NCBI GenBank assembly: GCA_017530275.1
Contig: JAFXMP010000142.1
Span: forward strand, 1 to 47,940
Reading direction: 5' to 3'
DNA length: 47,940 nt
DNA from: Clostridia bacterium
Lineage (GTDB): Bacteria; Bacillota_A; Clostridia; Christensenellales; Aristaeellaceae
Below the pieces are notes generated by a model. That model did no database searches, was not told where the DNA came from, and saw nothing but the letters and a program-made list of their open reading frames with translations. The stretch's first letter is position 1; each line of letters starts with the position of its first letter. Below, in pieces: positions 7,503 to 15,437 of the stretch. The translations under genes and the position numbers were made by a program.

Positions 7503-7531
7503 ATCATACCACAAAAGCGTTCTATGCGCAA
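7503..7531 (-). promoter_or_regulatory. Likely fucI promoter
   Basis: On the minus strand TTGCGC (7526-7531), a 17-base spacer ending TGTGG, and TATGAT (7503-7508). It leaves a leader of about 130 bases before fucI in which I see no recognised riboswitch. Confidence 0.6.
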
Positions 7532-7567
7532 CGGAAACTGTTTATCTGCAATAAATCAATCGGAAAC

Positions 7568-7604
7568 AAAATGCAGCCGTCTCACACAAGCATGAGGCGG
7601 CTGC
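7568..7604 (-). terminator. Terminator behind the macro/vWA/DraG-remnant genes
   Basis: On the minus strand GCAGCCG (7598-7604) and CGGCTGC (7573-7579) form the base of a long stem continued by CCTCA/TGTGAG, followed by ATTTTGTTT. It lies directly after the stop of the DraG remnant. Confidence 0.75.
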
Positions 7605-7608
7605 TTCA

Positions 7609-7828
7609 TTATCCATTTGTTTCTGGGTTGGCGCACATTGATTCGATCCATTCTCTCCGCTGGATAGCAAGAAGCCAATCTTTCGGGATTGTACCATATC
7701 CATAGAAGAGACCGGCCAACCCGCCTGCGATAGCGCCAACCGTATCGCTGTCGTTCAAACTGCACAGGACAGCCCAAAGCATCCCCGATAACGACACCCA
7801 TCACGCCATCTTTCCAAATATTCTTCAC
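7609..7828 (-). pseudogene. ADP-ribosylglycohydrolase (DraG-like) remnant with a large internal deletion
   Basis: The first 23 codons (GTG start at 7828, AAAGGAGGA eight bases upstream) read KNIWKDGVMGVVIGDALGC then PVQF, the normal N-terminus of a DraG-family hydrolase with its metal-site GDALG. The frame then changes, and another frame gives LNDSDTVGAIAGGLAGLFYG and IPKDWLLAIQRREW, the normal C-terminal metal-binding end (DSDTVGAIAGG). The 150-200 residues between are missing and the two ends are out of frame, so no intact enzyme can be made. The original reaction would be removal of ADP-ribose from modified targets. It lies last in a run with the vWA and macro-domain genes, so the run has lost one of two ADP-ribose-removing activities. 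Confidence 0.85.
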
Positions 7829-7852
7829 CGGTTCATTCCTCCTTTGAGGACT

Positions 7853-8506
7853 TCATCTTTCTGCTTTTCTTGATTTGAAGTCCACTTCGATCTCTTCTTT
7901 CCATTCCCGCCCTACAGGAGCGCAGGCACGCATAGAACTCATGGCCTTACTGAGAACGCGATAGTTCAGTTGCTGCCCCTTTGCATCGTTATGAAAAGTT
8001 ACGGCGCGCTCTTCTTCGATTCCGAAATGAGCGGCTGTTTCAACGGCGTCAATGTTTGCGCCCAGGAAAAGGAACTCCCAACCATACTTTTCTTTCTGCC
8101 GCTTCACCATGGCCTTTACCTGATCGCTGGAATACTTATGAGAAGCGTTTTCCATACCATCCGTAGTGATAACAAATATCGTGTGTTCAGGAACATCCTC
8201 CTCACGGGCATATTTGTGGACATTCCCAATGTGATGGATAGCCCCGCCGATGGCGTCGATCAGGGCCGTGCAGCCGCCGACGAAGTATTGGCGATCGGTC
8301 AAAGGCTCCACCTTGGCGATATCCACCCGGTCATGGATCACGGTGCTGTCATCGGAGAAAAGAACGGTGGAGACCAGCGCTTCCCCTTCTTCCTTCCTTT
8401 GACGTTCGACCATGCTGTTGAAGCCGCCGATGGTGTCCGCTTCCAGCCCCGACATCGATCCGCTTTTATCCAGGATAAACACCATTTCCGTCAGATTCTT
8501 TTTCAT
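7853..8506 (-). CDS. vWA-domain protein
   Basis: 217 residues, essentially one von Willebrand A domain. It has a complete metal-ion-dependent adhesion site: DKSGSMS near residue 11, the threonine in GGCTALIDA near 80 and the aspartate in TTDGMENAS near 117. No signal peptide or membrane segment, so it is cytoplasmic. The start at 8506 has GGGAGGG six bases upstream; an in-frame ATG at 8548 has none. Similar stand-alone vWA proteins occur beside macro-domain and ADP-ribosylglycohydrolase genes in Clostridia as I recall, and sometimes beside tellurite-type Ter genes, which are absent here. Probably a metal-dependent protein-binding partner; its ligand is unknown. Confidence 0.8.
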   Translation of the reverse strand: MKKNLTEMVFILDKSGSMSGLEADTIGGFNSMVERQRKEEGEALVSTVLFSDDSTVIHDRVDIAKVEPLTDRQYFVGGCTALIDAIGGAIHHIGNVHKYAREEDVPEHTIFVITTDGMENASHKYSSDQVKAMVKRQKEKYGWEFLFLGANIDAVETAAHFGIEEERAVTFHNDAKGQQLNYRVLSKAMSSMRACAPVGREWKEEIEVDFKSRKAER

Positions 8507-8610
8507 CAAAATCCCTCCCTTTGCTTTTTCGCAGGTTTCATCCTGCAACTGGATTGTAGCAAAGTGGGAGGGCGGCTGGGTCGCCTGACAAGCGACAAAT
8601 GATATACAGT

Positions 8611-9699
8611 TTACAGGACCGATCCCAGGAGCTTCTGATCGAAAGCGAACAGCGCCTGATTGATCTCGAAAATATCATAATTGCCCTGGGCGATGAAGTA
8701 TTCCACGATCAGATCGAATTTGCTGCTGTGGGAGAAAGAATAACCGGCTTTCGTCAGCATTTCTCTGATTTCCTCCAGGGGAAGGCACAGCGCGACGGCC
8801 AGGGCTACCACCGTCGTTTTCCCGGGCTTGTAGTCCGCCTGATTCTTGATCTTATTGAACAGTTTCCGGTCGATGTTGGCTTTTTTGTAGCACTCCGCGT
8901 CCGTCATGTGCCTTTCGTCGATCTTCCGCAGCAGCATATCCCGGAATCCTTCATCCAGCTGACCTAAATAATCGTCTAAGCTGGGAGCTGAGGCGTACGC
9001 TTCTTCATAGGGAGCCGCGTCCGGTACGGATTCTTTTTCTTTTGGCTTTTTCTTGATAAAGGAAGGCCATTTTGCCGCACTTTTGGGTCTGGCAAGCTCA
9101 GCGTCGGCAGGAGCTATGGATGGCATGATATTATCTGCCCGGCGCAGGCTTTCCATTCTTTCATAATCCGGTCCGATGTAAGCGTCATCGATGTACGCCT
9201 GGATGTTGGCGTACAGTTTTTGACTGACGGTGAAGGCGCTGCGATCAAAAACCACCAGGTAAACCATCATATCATGATGCAAAACAAAGTCGCGAATGGC
9301 GTCTGTCGCTACCTTGATGGCCTGATCCTTGGGGTAGCCGTAGGCTCCGGCGGAAATCAGGGGGAAGGCCACAGATTCGCATTTGTATTCTGCCGCCAAT
9401 TCAAGGGAAGCCTGATAACAGGATTCCAGCAGCTTTTCTTCGCCGTACCGCCCGCCATGCCAGACAGGGCCGACGGTATGGATCACATATGCGCAGGGAA
9501 GCCTGTACCCTTTTGTGATCTTGGCCGAACCCGTATCACATCCGCCCAGGGCGCGGCATTCTTCCAGCAATTCCGGCCCCGCCGCGCGGTGAATGGCGCC
9601 GTCCACCCCGCCGCCTCCCAGCAAGGAATTGTTGGCTGCATTAACGATGGCGTCCACCTTCATTTTTGTTATGTCGTTTCTGACGATTTCAAAAGGCAA
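8611..9699 (-). CDS. Macro-domain ADP-ribose hydrolase with a C-terminal helical domain
   Basis: 362 residues. Residues 1-172 are a MacroD-type domain: DAIVNAANNSLLGGGGVDGAI (catalytic Asn/Asp region and glycine loop), HTVGPVW and ISAGAYGYP. Such domains hydrolyse O-acetyl-ADP-ribose or mono-ADP-ribosyl protein bonds in the cytoplasm. Residues 173-245 are a low-complexity linker (PKSAAKW, KKKPKEKE). Residues 246-362 form a predominantly helical module containing CYKKANIDRKLFNKI and an LPLEEIREMLTKAGY segment, which looks like a helix-turn-helix-type fold. The start is TTG with GGGGAGGAGAG upstream. It is 37 bases downstream of the GH106-like gene and upstream of the vWA gene. Confidence 0.85.
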   Translation of the reverse strand: MPFEIVRNDITKMKVDAIVNAANNSLLGGGGVDGAIHRAAGPELLEECRALGGCDTGSAKITKGYRLPCAYVIHTVGPVWHGGRYGEEKLLESCYQASLELAAEYKCESVAFPLISAGAYGYPKDQAIKVATDAIRDFVLHHDMMVYLVVFDRSAFTVSQKLYANIQAYIDDAYIGPDYERMESLRRADNIMPSIAPADAELARPKSAAKWPSFIKKKPKEKESVPDAAPYEEAYASAPSLDDYLGQLDEGFRDMLLRKIDERHMTDAECYKKANIDRKLFNKIKNQADYKPGKTTVVALAVALCLPLEEIREMLTKAGYSFSHSSKFDLIVEYFIAQGNYDIFEINQALFAFDQKLLGSVL

Positions 9700-9736
9700 T
9701 GATCTCTCCTCCCCCTATTTTCCTTGTTACCGTTCT

Positions 9737-11791
9737 TTATATCATTCCATACGGCACCGGTTTGCCATACCGGTTTGCCGGGCTGCCTGTAATGATCAGG
9801 CGCAGGGCGTTTCGCTTTTGGTTCAGCAATTCCTTGGGAATGCGGATGCGATGAGGATTCCAGAAGGATACCCCGCAGAACGTATCGTTCACATACAATT
9901 CCGCCATTTCCTGGGCACGGAAAGTCAGCAGCAGGTCAAGGGGACTCTCCGGCAGGGCGGCAGTGTAGACTTTTTGGAAAGCAGCCGCATCTTCTTTGGC
10001 GAGGGTAAAGGCGGGAGATACGGAAGGGATGCTTTCTTTTTCGGGCAGCGCTTCCCATTCCGCCGTATCTTCGCAGGCAAAGATCAGCAGGCTTTCCCGC
10101 CGTTCCAAACGCAGCGTGAAACGGGACCGGCAGGTGATCAGCCGCGCGGCCCGGCCCAGCCAAAGATCGTACTGGCAGAAAGGGCCGCATTCCGGCAGCA
10201 CTGCTTCTGTTTGGATGGGCATTTCTCCTTCGTTCACCAGCAGCCAGCAGGCCCGGCCCGCCCGGGTAAAACGCGCACAGCGCAGCAGGGGCTGGGGCGG
10301 ATCGCAGGCGATATCCGGCGCAACGTCCGCCGTATTGTGGGGCACGGCAGAAAACAGGCCCTCCGGTTCCAGTACTGCCCGGTATGTCCTTCCCCGGCAC
10401 AGCAGCGCGCCTTGCTCTTCCCGGCATTCCGGCCATACGCTTTCCGGCAGGTATTGGAAACCCCGCTGGGTTTCAAACAGCGGCCGCGCTGTTTCAGGCC
10501 GCATATCCCGATTGCGGCACAGCAGGGCGATATCGGCATGCAGGTCCGCATCCGTCATCAGGCAGGAAAGCCGGGTCATATAATCCGCCCACAGCCGGTA
10601 ATGGGGCCACCAGATGCTGCCCGGCCCCACATCCGGGGGGCGCTCCTGACAGCGCTTGCCCGCAAGGCTGTAATAGAAGGCGTGGGGGATGAACAGGTTC
10701 ACGCCCCGCACCGCCAGCCAATCAATATACCATTTCATGTCTGAGCCGGTAAAGTGCCAGGGGTTGCCCTCCCGGTTGCAGGCCCCGAAGCATTCATTGC
10801 TGTTGCGGCGTCGGCCCATGAGCCGGGCGGCGTCTGCAGAGCATTTGCCCATCACGCTGTCCATGCCCGCCGTGCCGCCCGTTTCCGGGGCGACCCAGCG
10901 AAACACCAGGTCCTGGCCCGGCACATGGAAAAAACGCTGGGGCTCGATATCGTCGCTCTGGTGAGGATGCCCCATGAGCGCGATACCGTGGCTCTCGCAC
11001 CAACGGGATAAAGGCGCGTAGTACACCTGCCCCTCCCGCGCCTGAATCAGGGCATGATACAGACGGGTATCGGCGTTTTCTTCCCCGGAAAACAGGGCGG
11101 AAAGGCGTGTCAGGTCTCCTCCTGAGGCGGTAAATACTTTGTGAAAATCCTTCGTCCAGGGAAACAAGCCGCGGGTGTTCCGGCCCAGGATACTGGGCTC
11201 GTCGGTAAAAAAACCGATCGCTGTGCTGCCGAAATAGGGCTTGAATTCCCTATAGTACGCCTCGTGGGTCAGCTCAATGAACCGTTTCACCGCTTCGGGA
11301 TTCAGTATATCTGCGCTGCGGGGAGCGTTTTCTTCTCCATCGTCCTCGCCGCAGTGCAGGCCCCGGAGGGTGCCGAAGCTGAAACGCTCCACCAAAAAGC
11401 CGCCGTCGGTTTCACACAATACCCTGTCCCCGTTTTCCGGGCGTTTTGCCCATCCCAGGCCCCGGCTGGCAAGGTCCGGGTTTTCCCGCACGATTTTTCC
11501 CCCTGCCGAACCGGAAGGGTACATGCCCTCGTCGTACAGCACTACGCGCATTTGAAGCGCCGCCGCCGTTTCAATGGCGGTTCGCAGGTAGGCAAAAAAG
11601 GACGGGGACAGATAGTCGATATCTTCCCTTAAGCCCATGCGGGGATGCAGCACCGCGCCGTATACCCCATGATCCCGAAAATCCCTGAGCTGCCGCCGAA
11701 GTTCGCCATGATCCAGGTCCCCGTTCAGGAACCAGAAGGGCAAGGGCGTAAACTCTTTCGGCGGGTCATTCAGCAGCCGCAACAGTTCCAT
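9737..11791 (-). CDS. GH106-like glycoside hydrolase (alpha-L-rhamnosidase-related)
   Basis: 684 residues, no signal peptide, so probably cytoplasmic. The N-terminal part has the plan of GH106-type enzymes: PLPFWFLNGDL, an RDHGVYGAVLHPRMGL strand, VVLYDEGMYPSGSAGG, and later GFFTDEPS (a likely catalytic glutamate) and MGHPHQSDD. The C-terminal region (about 570-684) resembles a beta-sandwich with ELYVNDTFCG, as in jelly-roll accessory domains. GH106 proteins are usually longer (around 900 residues), so this may belong to an uncharacterised relative. Substrate is inferred only from family resemblance; fucI nearby fits use of deoxyhexose-containing glycans. Confidence 0.6.
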   Translation of the reverse strand: MELLRLLNDPPKEFTPLPFWFLNGDLDHGELRRQLRDFRDHGVYGAVLHPRMGLREDIDYLSPSFFAYLRTAIETAAALQMRVVLYDEGMYPSGSAGGKIVRENPDLASRGLGWAKRPENGDRVLCETDGGFLVERFSFGTLRGLHCGEDDGEENAPRSADILNPEAVKRFIELTHEAYYREFKPYFGSTAIGFFTDEPSILGRNTRGLFPWTKDFHKVFTASGGDLTRLSALFSGEENADTRLYHALIQAREGQVYYAPLSRWCESHGIALMGHPHQSDDIEPQRFFHVPGQDLVFRWVAPETGGTAGMDSVMGKCSADAARLMGRRRNSNECFGACNREGNPWHFTGSDMKWYIDWLAVRGVNLFIPHAFYYSLAGKRCQERPPDVGPGSIWWPHYRLWADYMTRLSCLMTDADLHADIALLCRNRDMRPETARPLFETQRGFQYLPESVWPECREEQGALLCRGRTYRAVLEPEGLFSAVPHNTADVAPDIACDPPQPLLRCARFTRAGRACWLLVNEGEMPIQTEAVLPECGPFCQYDLWLGRAARLITCRSRFTLRLERRESLLIFACEDTAEWEALPEKESIPSVSPAFTLAKEDAAAFQKVYTAALPESPLDLLLTFRAQEMAELYVNDTFCGVSFWNPHRIRIPKELLNQKRNALRLIITGSPANRYGKPVPYGMI

Positions 11792-11823
11792 AGCGGTCCC
11801 TTTCCAAACAACTGATTGACGAA

Positions 11824-11850
11824 AGGGCTGTGACGCGACGCACAGCCCCT
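11824..11850 (-). terminator. Possible terminator of the CapA gene
   Basis: AGGGCTGTG (11824-11832) pairs with CACAGCCC (11841-11848) around an 8-base loop, but the following T run on the minus strand is short (TTTCGT). It could attenuate rather than stop transcription into the GH106-like gene. Confidence 0.45.
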
Positions 11851-11868
11851 GCTTTCATAAAGAACGAT

Positions 11869-12918
11869 TTATTTTTTCCAGGGCACGAAGTCCTGCACGG
11901 CGCCTAAACCGTCAACGTATGGGTTGAGGGTGAAAGCGGTGTCCTTCTGCACCATCTTCATCACCTTTTGGGCGTCTTCCCCTTCTACCAGTACGGGCTG
12001 ATAGTTGTTTTCCGGCGAAGTGCCGCTGATGTGAATGGGCCATAAGGTCAGCTGATGGCCGGTATACTTGCCGTCTTCAAAATAAAGCGCGAATTGGGCG
12101 ATGGTGCTCTGGATGCAGTGCACTTCCTCGTCCACGCCGGTATTGCCGCCGAAGGAGGAATTGCCCAGGGAAAAGATCTGCGTAACGCCGTCCACCACCC
12201 GAAGGCCCTGGGGCACATGGGGATGGTTGCCGATGATCAGGTTGGCCCCCAGATTTTTGAGCATGTTGCCGTATTTCTCATGGATGTTGCCGTGAATATC
12301 GTTATATTCCTTGCCGCAGTGCAGGGAAGCAACGATCACGTTGCAGTGGTTGTCTTTAAGGAATTGGAAAGCCTTTTCCAGGTCCTGGGGATGATCCTGG
12401 TGCCAATAGGGAAACACGCCCACAAACCCGACGCGCACGCCCTTCACGTCCACGAAACAGGCGTGATTGCCGTATTCCGTGGTGCCGCAATACGGCACGC
12501 CCACGGCGTCCAGCGCCGCGGTAGTGGTACGATAGCCTGCCGCGCCGAAATCGCCGGAATGGTTGTTGGCTAAGTTCGCAGCCTCGATGCTGCACGCGGG
12601 CAGCACTTGGGCAAAGGTTTCCGGCCCCCGGAAGCACAGGCGGCTGGTACTGACAGGCGCGCCGTCGTTGAGCACACACTCAAAATTGACCAGCGTGATA
12701 TCGTCCGTGCCCACCAGGTTTTGCAGCTTTTCAAATGGATAACCAAAGCCGTACTGTTCGATATACCGCTGGAAAGCGTAGGATTGGGTACTCACCTTAT
12801 CGTTGCTGCCGGGCATAAAATCCCCCGTGCAGGTCAGAGTGATAATCTGCGTTTCGCCCAAAGCTCCCAGGGGCAGAATCAGCAGCAGAATCACCGCCAG
12901 CAGGCGCGTCATATTCAC
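11869..12918 (-). CDS. CapA-family secreted protein (PGA_cap metallophosphatase-like)
   Basis: About 349 residues. A short signal sequence (TRLLAVILLLILPLGALG) is followed by a PGA_cap domain: CTGDFMPGSN, VNFECVL, ANNHSGDFG, GVFPYW, SLHCGKEY and IGNHPHVPQ, a calcineurin-like metal-site pattern. Family members act in poly-gamma-glutamate capsule synthesis or, more often in Clostridia, on undefined cell-wall substrates outside the membrane. The start is probably GTG at 12918, since AAGGAGG ends eight bases before it; the ATG two codons later would be 14 bases away. No capB/capC genes are near, so capsule synthesis is not implied. Confidence 0.85.
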   Translation of the reverse strand: MNMTRLLAVILLLILPLGALGETQIITLTCTGDFMPGSNDKVSTQSYAFQRYIEQYGFGYPFEKLQNLVGTDDITLVNFECVLNDGAPVSTSRLCFRGPETFAQVLPACSIEAANLANNHSGDFGAAGYRTTTAALDAVGVPYCGTTEYGNHACFVDVKGVRVGFVGVFPYWHQDHPQDLEKAFQFLKDNHCNVIVASLHCGKEYNDIHGNIHEKYGNMLKNLGANLIIGNHPHVPQGLRVVDGVTQIFSLGNSSFGGNTGVDEEVHCIQSTIAQFALYFEDGKYTGHQLTLWPIHISGTSPENNYQPVLVEGEDAQKVMKMVQKDTAFTLNPYVDGLGAVQDFVPWKK

Positions 12919-12949
12919 TGTGCCTTCCTCCTTGATCTGATCCATTCAC

Positions 12950-12978
12950 AGTCTATCATGAAGGAAAACAATTGTCAA
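12950..12978 (-). promoter_or_regulatory. Promoter of the CapA gene
   Basis: On the minus strand TTGACA (12973-12978), 17 bases, TAGACT (12950-12955), giving a short leader of about 25 bases. Confidence 0.75.
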
Positions 12979-13026
12979 TTTCATTCCCCTGTTTCTGATG
13001 ATTCTTGCCATTTGCTTTCCCGGAAA

Positions 13027-13257
13027 ATGACCAAGGGAAACGCGAATCGGTTATTTATCGGATTGGTGTTTTTGTCGCTGTTCAGCGCCATAGCGGACCC
13101 TGGCATGGAGTGCCTCGATAATATGTCGCCGCTGTCTGAGGCAGGTCACGTCCTTTGCGGCATATTCGCCTACGCTTATCTGTTCCTGCGCAACAGTAAC
13201 GGCGCCGTACTCCTTGTCTCATCCGCTGCCCGGGGACCGGTTCATCCGTTATATTGA
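13027..13257 (+). CDS. Doubtful small membrane-protein ORF
   Basis: The frame would give 76 residues with two hydrophobic stretches (RLFIGLVFLSLFSAI and AGHVLCGIFAYAYLFL). There is no convincing ribosome site before the ATG and no family resemblance that I recognise, and it ends 65 bases before the riboswitch promoter. It may be a remnant of a decayed gene or chance. I see nothing else between the CapA promoter (12978) and 13322. Confidence 0.2.
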   Translation: MTKGNANRLFIGLVFLSLFSAIADPGMECLDNMSPLSEAGHVLCGIFAYAYLFLRNSNGAVLLVSSAARGPVHPLY

Positions 13258-13322
13258 GGGAAAAAGCAGGCATAAACCATGGGGAATACAAGGAAAAAAC
13301 ATCGTTCAAGGGTCTTTTCCTC

Positions 13323-13351
13323 TTGACCGATGTTTTTCTGTATAGTAGAAT
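13323..13351 (+). promoter_or_regulatory. Promoter of the glycine-riboswitch/AGCS transcript
   Basis: TTGACC (13323-13328), 17-base spacer, TAGAAT (13346-13351). The start of transcription would fall just before the first aptamer. Confidence 0.75.
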
Positions 13352-13361
13352 ACACTTTGTC

Positions 13362-13447
13362 ATGCGAAGCATGCAGGAAATATCCAAATGGATAGCCGAA
13401 GGAGCGACACTCTCAGGCGCCGTCAATGGCGGCGGGACTGTATGCGG
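13362..13447 (+). ncRNA. Glycine riboswitch, first aptamer
   Basis: GCATGCAG (13369-13376) can pair with CTGTATGC (13437-13444) as the closing P1 stem. Inside are AGCCGAAGGAGC and ACTCTCAGGC, the conserved core segments of glycine aptamers, plus a GCCGTC/GGCGGC stem and GGGACTG. The core is contracted relative to the second aptamer. It precedes a glycine/alanine symporter gene, the classic target. Confidence 0.85.
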
Positions 13448-13449
13448 AT

Positions 13450-13535
13450 GACACTCTGGAGAAGCCCGGTAAGCGCCGGGGGCCGAAGGTGCAAAGCCCT
13501 GAAAGGGGCTAATCTCTCAGGCAAAAGGACAGAGG
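13450..13535 (+). ncRNA. Glycine riboswitch, second aptamer
   Basis: ACTCTGGAGA, a GGGCCGAAGGTGCAAA core, a GCCCTGAAAGGGGC hairpin and AATCTCTCAGGCAAAAGGAC then AGAG give a textbook gcvT-type glycine aptamer. A short GATCC/GGATC hairpin (13540-13557) follows and may be part of the expression platform. Glycine binding would be expected to control AGCS expression; the on/off direction cannot be read from this alone. Confidence 0.92.
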
Positions 13536-13643
13536 CGGCGATCCTTTTTCTTTGGATCAGCATCGTTTTGTCGCATTGGTTTGAGAGAGTTTCGCTTCGG
13601 CGGACTCTTGTTTTTTATTTTCTTTGAGAAAGGATCGTGCATC

Positions 13644-15143
13644 ATGGACATCACCCAGAATATTGCTTCGATCAACGACGCGGTAAACGGCGTCGTATGG
13701 GGCGTACCCGCCCTGATCCTGCTCATCGGCACCGGCGTGCTGATGACGGTACTTACGAAGTTCTTCCAGTTCCGCCGCTTCGGCCACATGTGGAAAAACA
13801 CTATTGGCGGGCTGTTCACCAACAAGAGCATCACAAAGAGCCAGGACAAGCATTCCATTTCCCAGTTCCAGTCCTTGTGCACCGCCCTGTCCGCCACCAT
13901 CGGCACGGGCAATATCGCGGGCGTGGCCTACGCTATCACCATGGGCGGCCCCGGCGCGGTATTCTGGATGTGGATCGCCGCCATCGTGGGCATGATGACC
14001 AACTATTCCGAAAACGTGCTGGGCATCTTCTTCCGCCGCCGGAACGAAAGGGGCGAGTGGAGCGGCGGCGCGATGTACTACTTAAAAGACGGCGTGGGCA
14101 AGATGAAGTACGGCAAAGCAGCCGGCAAGGTGCTGGCCGTGCTGTTCTCCTTCTTCGCCGTGGTCGCTTCCTTCGGCATCGGCAACATGGGCCAGGTGGT
14201 GTCCATCACCGAGAGCATCAACACCCTGGTATCCGCCGAACCTACCACCGTGAACCTGTTCACCGCCCTGGTGATCATCGTGCTGGCTTCTCTGGTGATC
14301 CTGGGCGGCCTCAAGCGCATCGCCACCACCAATGAGCGCATCGTGCCTTTCATGGCCATCTTCTTCGTGATCGGCTCCATCTTCATCATCGGCATGAACA
14401 TCGCCAAGGTGCCCGCCGCGTTTGGGGCCATCTTCGCGGGCGCGTTCAATTTCAAGTCCGCCGCTGGCGGCGTGGGCGGCGCGATCATCGCCAACGCCAT
14501 GACCTGGGGCTTCAAGCGCGGCGTGTTCAGTAACGAAGCCGGCCTCGGTTCTTCTGTTATGGTGCACTCCGCTTCCAACGTGAAGGAACCGGTAGTCCAG
14601 GGCCTGTGGGGCATTTTTGAAGTGTTCGCCGATACCATCATCGTGTGCACCTGCACCGCCCTGGTGATCCTTACCTCCGGCGTGGTGGACATGGAAACCG
14701 GCGTGTCCCTCTCCGGCGCGTCTAAGCTGGGCCTGGCGACGGAGGCTTTCACCAAGAGCTTCGGCACCTTCGGCGGCGTGTTCCTGTCCGTGGCTGTGTG
14801 CCTGTTCGCTTTCACCACCATTTTAGGCTGGAGCTACTACGGCACCAAGGCTTGGGAATACCTGTTCGGCACCAAATCCACCCTGGTTTATAAAATCGCC
14901 TTCATCGCCATGGTTGCGGTAGGCGCGATTATCGACGTGTCCCTGGCCATCGACCTCTCCGACACCTTCAACGGCCTGATGGCCATCCCCAACCTCATCG
15001 GCATGGTGTGCTTAAGCGGCCTGGTGGTCAAGATCACCAAGAACTATTCCGACCGGAAGATCACCAAAAAACAACCCGACCTGGAGCCCATGTATTCCGC
15101 CTTCCCCGAGATTCAGGCGGAACAGGAAGCCAGGGAGGACTGA
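13644..15143 (+). CDS. Alanine/glycine:cation symporter, AGCS family
   Basis: 499 residues with about 11 membrane segments. AGCS signatures include GTGNIAGVAYAITMGGPGA with FWMWIAA, SGGAMYYLKDG, FGIGNMGQV, GVFSNEAGLGSS and GWSYYGTKAWEYL. These are sodium- or proton-driven importers of glycine and alanine in the cytoplasmic membrane. The start at 13644 follows AGAAAGGAT; the frame is open to 13581, but that part overlaps the expression platform. The tandem glycine aptamers upstream make glycine the probable main substrate. Codons are strongly C-ending, suggesting high expression. Confidence 0.93.
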   Translation: MDITQNIASINDAVNGVVWGVPALILLIGTGVLMTVLTKFFQFRRFGHMWKNTIGGLFTNKSITKSQDKHSISQFQSLCTALSATIGTGNIAGVAYAITMGGPGAVFWMWIAAIVGMMTNYSENVLGIFFRRRNERGEWSGGAMYYLKDGVGKMKYGKAAGKVLAVLFSFFAVVASFGIGNMGQVVSITESINTLVSAEPTTVNLFTALVIIVLASLVILGGLKRIATTNERIVPFMAIFFVIGSIFIIGMNIAKVPAAFGAIFAGAFNFKSAAGGVGGAIIANAMTWGFKRGVFSNEAGLGSSVMVHSASNVKEPVVQGLWGIFEVFADTIIVCTCTALVILTSGVVDMETGVSLSGASKLGLATEAFTKSFGTFGGVFLSVAVCLFAFTTILGWSYYGTKAWEYLFGTKSTLVYKIAFIAMVAVGAIIDVSLAIDLSDTFNGLMAIPNLIGMVCLSGLVVKITKNYSDRKITKKQPDLEPMYSAFPEIQAEQEARED

Positions 15144-15208
15144 TCTCCAGGAAGCATAAGGGGCTCTTGTATTCCTGAAGCAATCGATATATCAGAATCA
15201 CGCAATCA

Positions 15209-15237
15209 GAGGCTGCCATGCGCGGCCTCTTTTTTTT
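15209..15237 (+). terminator. Terminator of the AGCS gene
   Basis: GAGGCTGC (15209-15216) pairs with GCGGCCTC (15222-15229) with one G-T pair and is followed by eight T. Confidence 0.9.
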
Positions 15238-15331
15238 GCAAAAAAAGAAAACCATTAAGGAAACTTAAAGCTTCGTATGGATAATGGGTACTGTCGAAGG
15301 GAACAAACCCTGCGGCAGAAGGAGGAAGAAC

Positions 15332-15379
15332 ATGAAAAAAGTCCCTGCCGCCGACGAGGATGCGGCGGAAAACAAATGA
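15332..15379 (+). CDS. Possible 15-residue leader ORF
   Basis: AGAAGGAGGAAGAAC precedes an ATG that opens a 15-codon frame, MKKVPAADEDAAENK, ending 58 bases before the next gene. The ribosome site is as strong as that of the real gene downstream. CCGCC and GCGGCGG inside the frame can form a hairpin. It may be a leader peptide or a relic of an upstream gene; no homology can be judged at this length. Confidence 0.35.
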   Translation: MKKVPAADEDAAENK

Positions 15380-15437
15380 CATGCTCGATGCAAAAGAACG
15401 AAATAAATATAAAAGCATATTGAAGGAGGAAAACCCC

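Noticed and set aside
7376..7507. 43-codon minus-strand frame in the fucI leader
   Set aside because: It starts within the -10 box of the proposed promoter and has no ribosome site.
7853..8506. vWA protein as part of a tellurite-resistance (Ter) cluster
   Set aside because: No TerD, TerC or TerB-like gene is present in the flanks.
11869..12918. Poly-gamma-glutamate capsule operon
   Set aside because: Only a CapA-like protein is present; CapB and CapC homologues are missing and CapA-like proteins are widespread without capsules.
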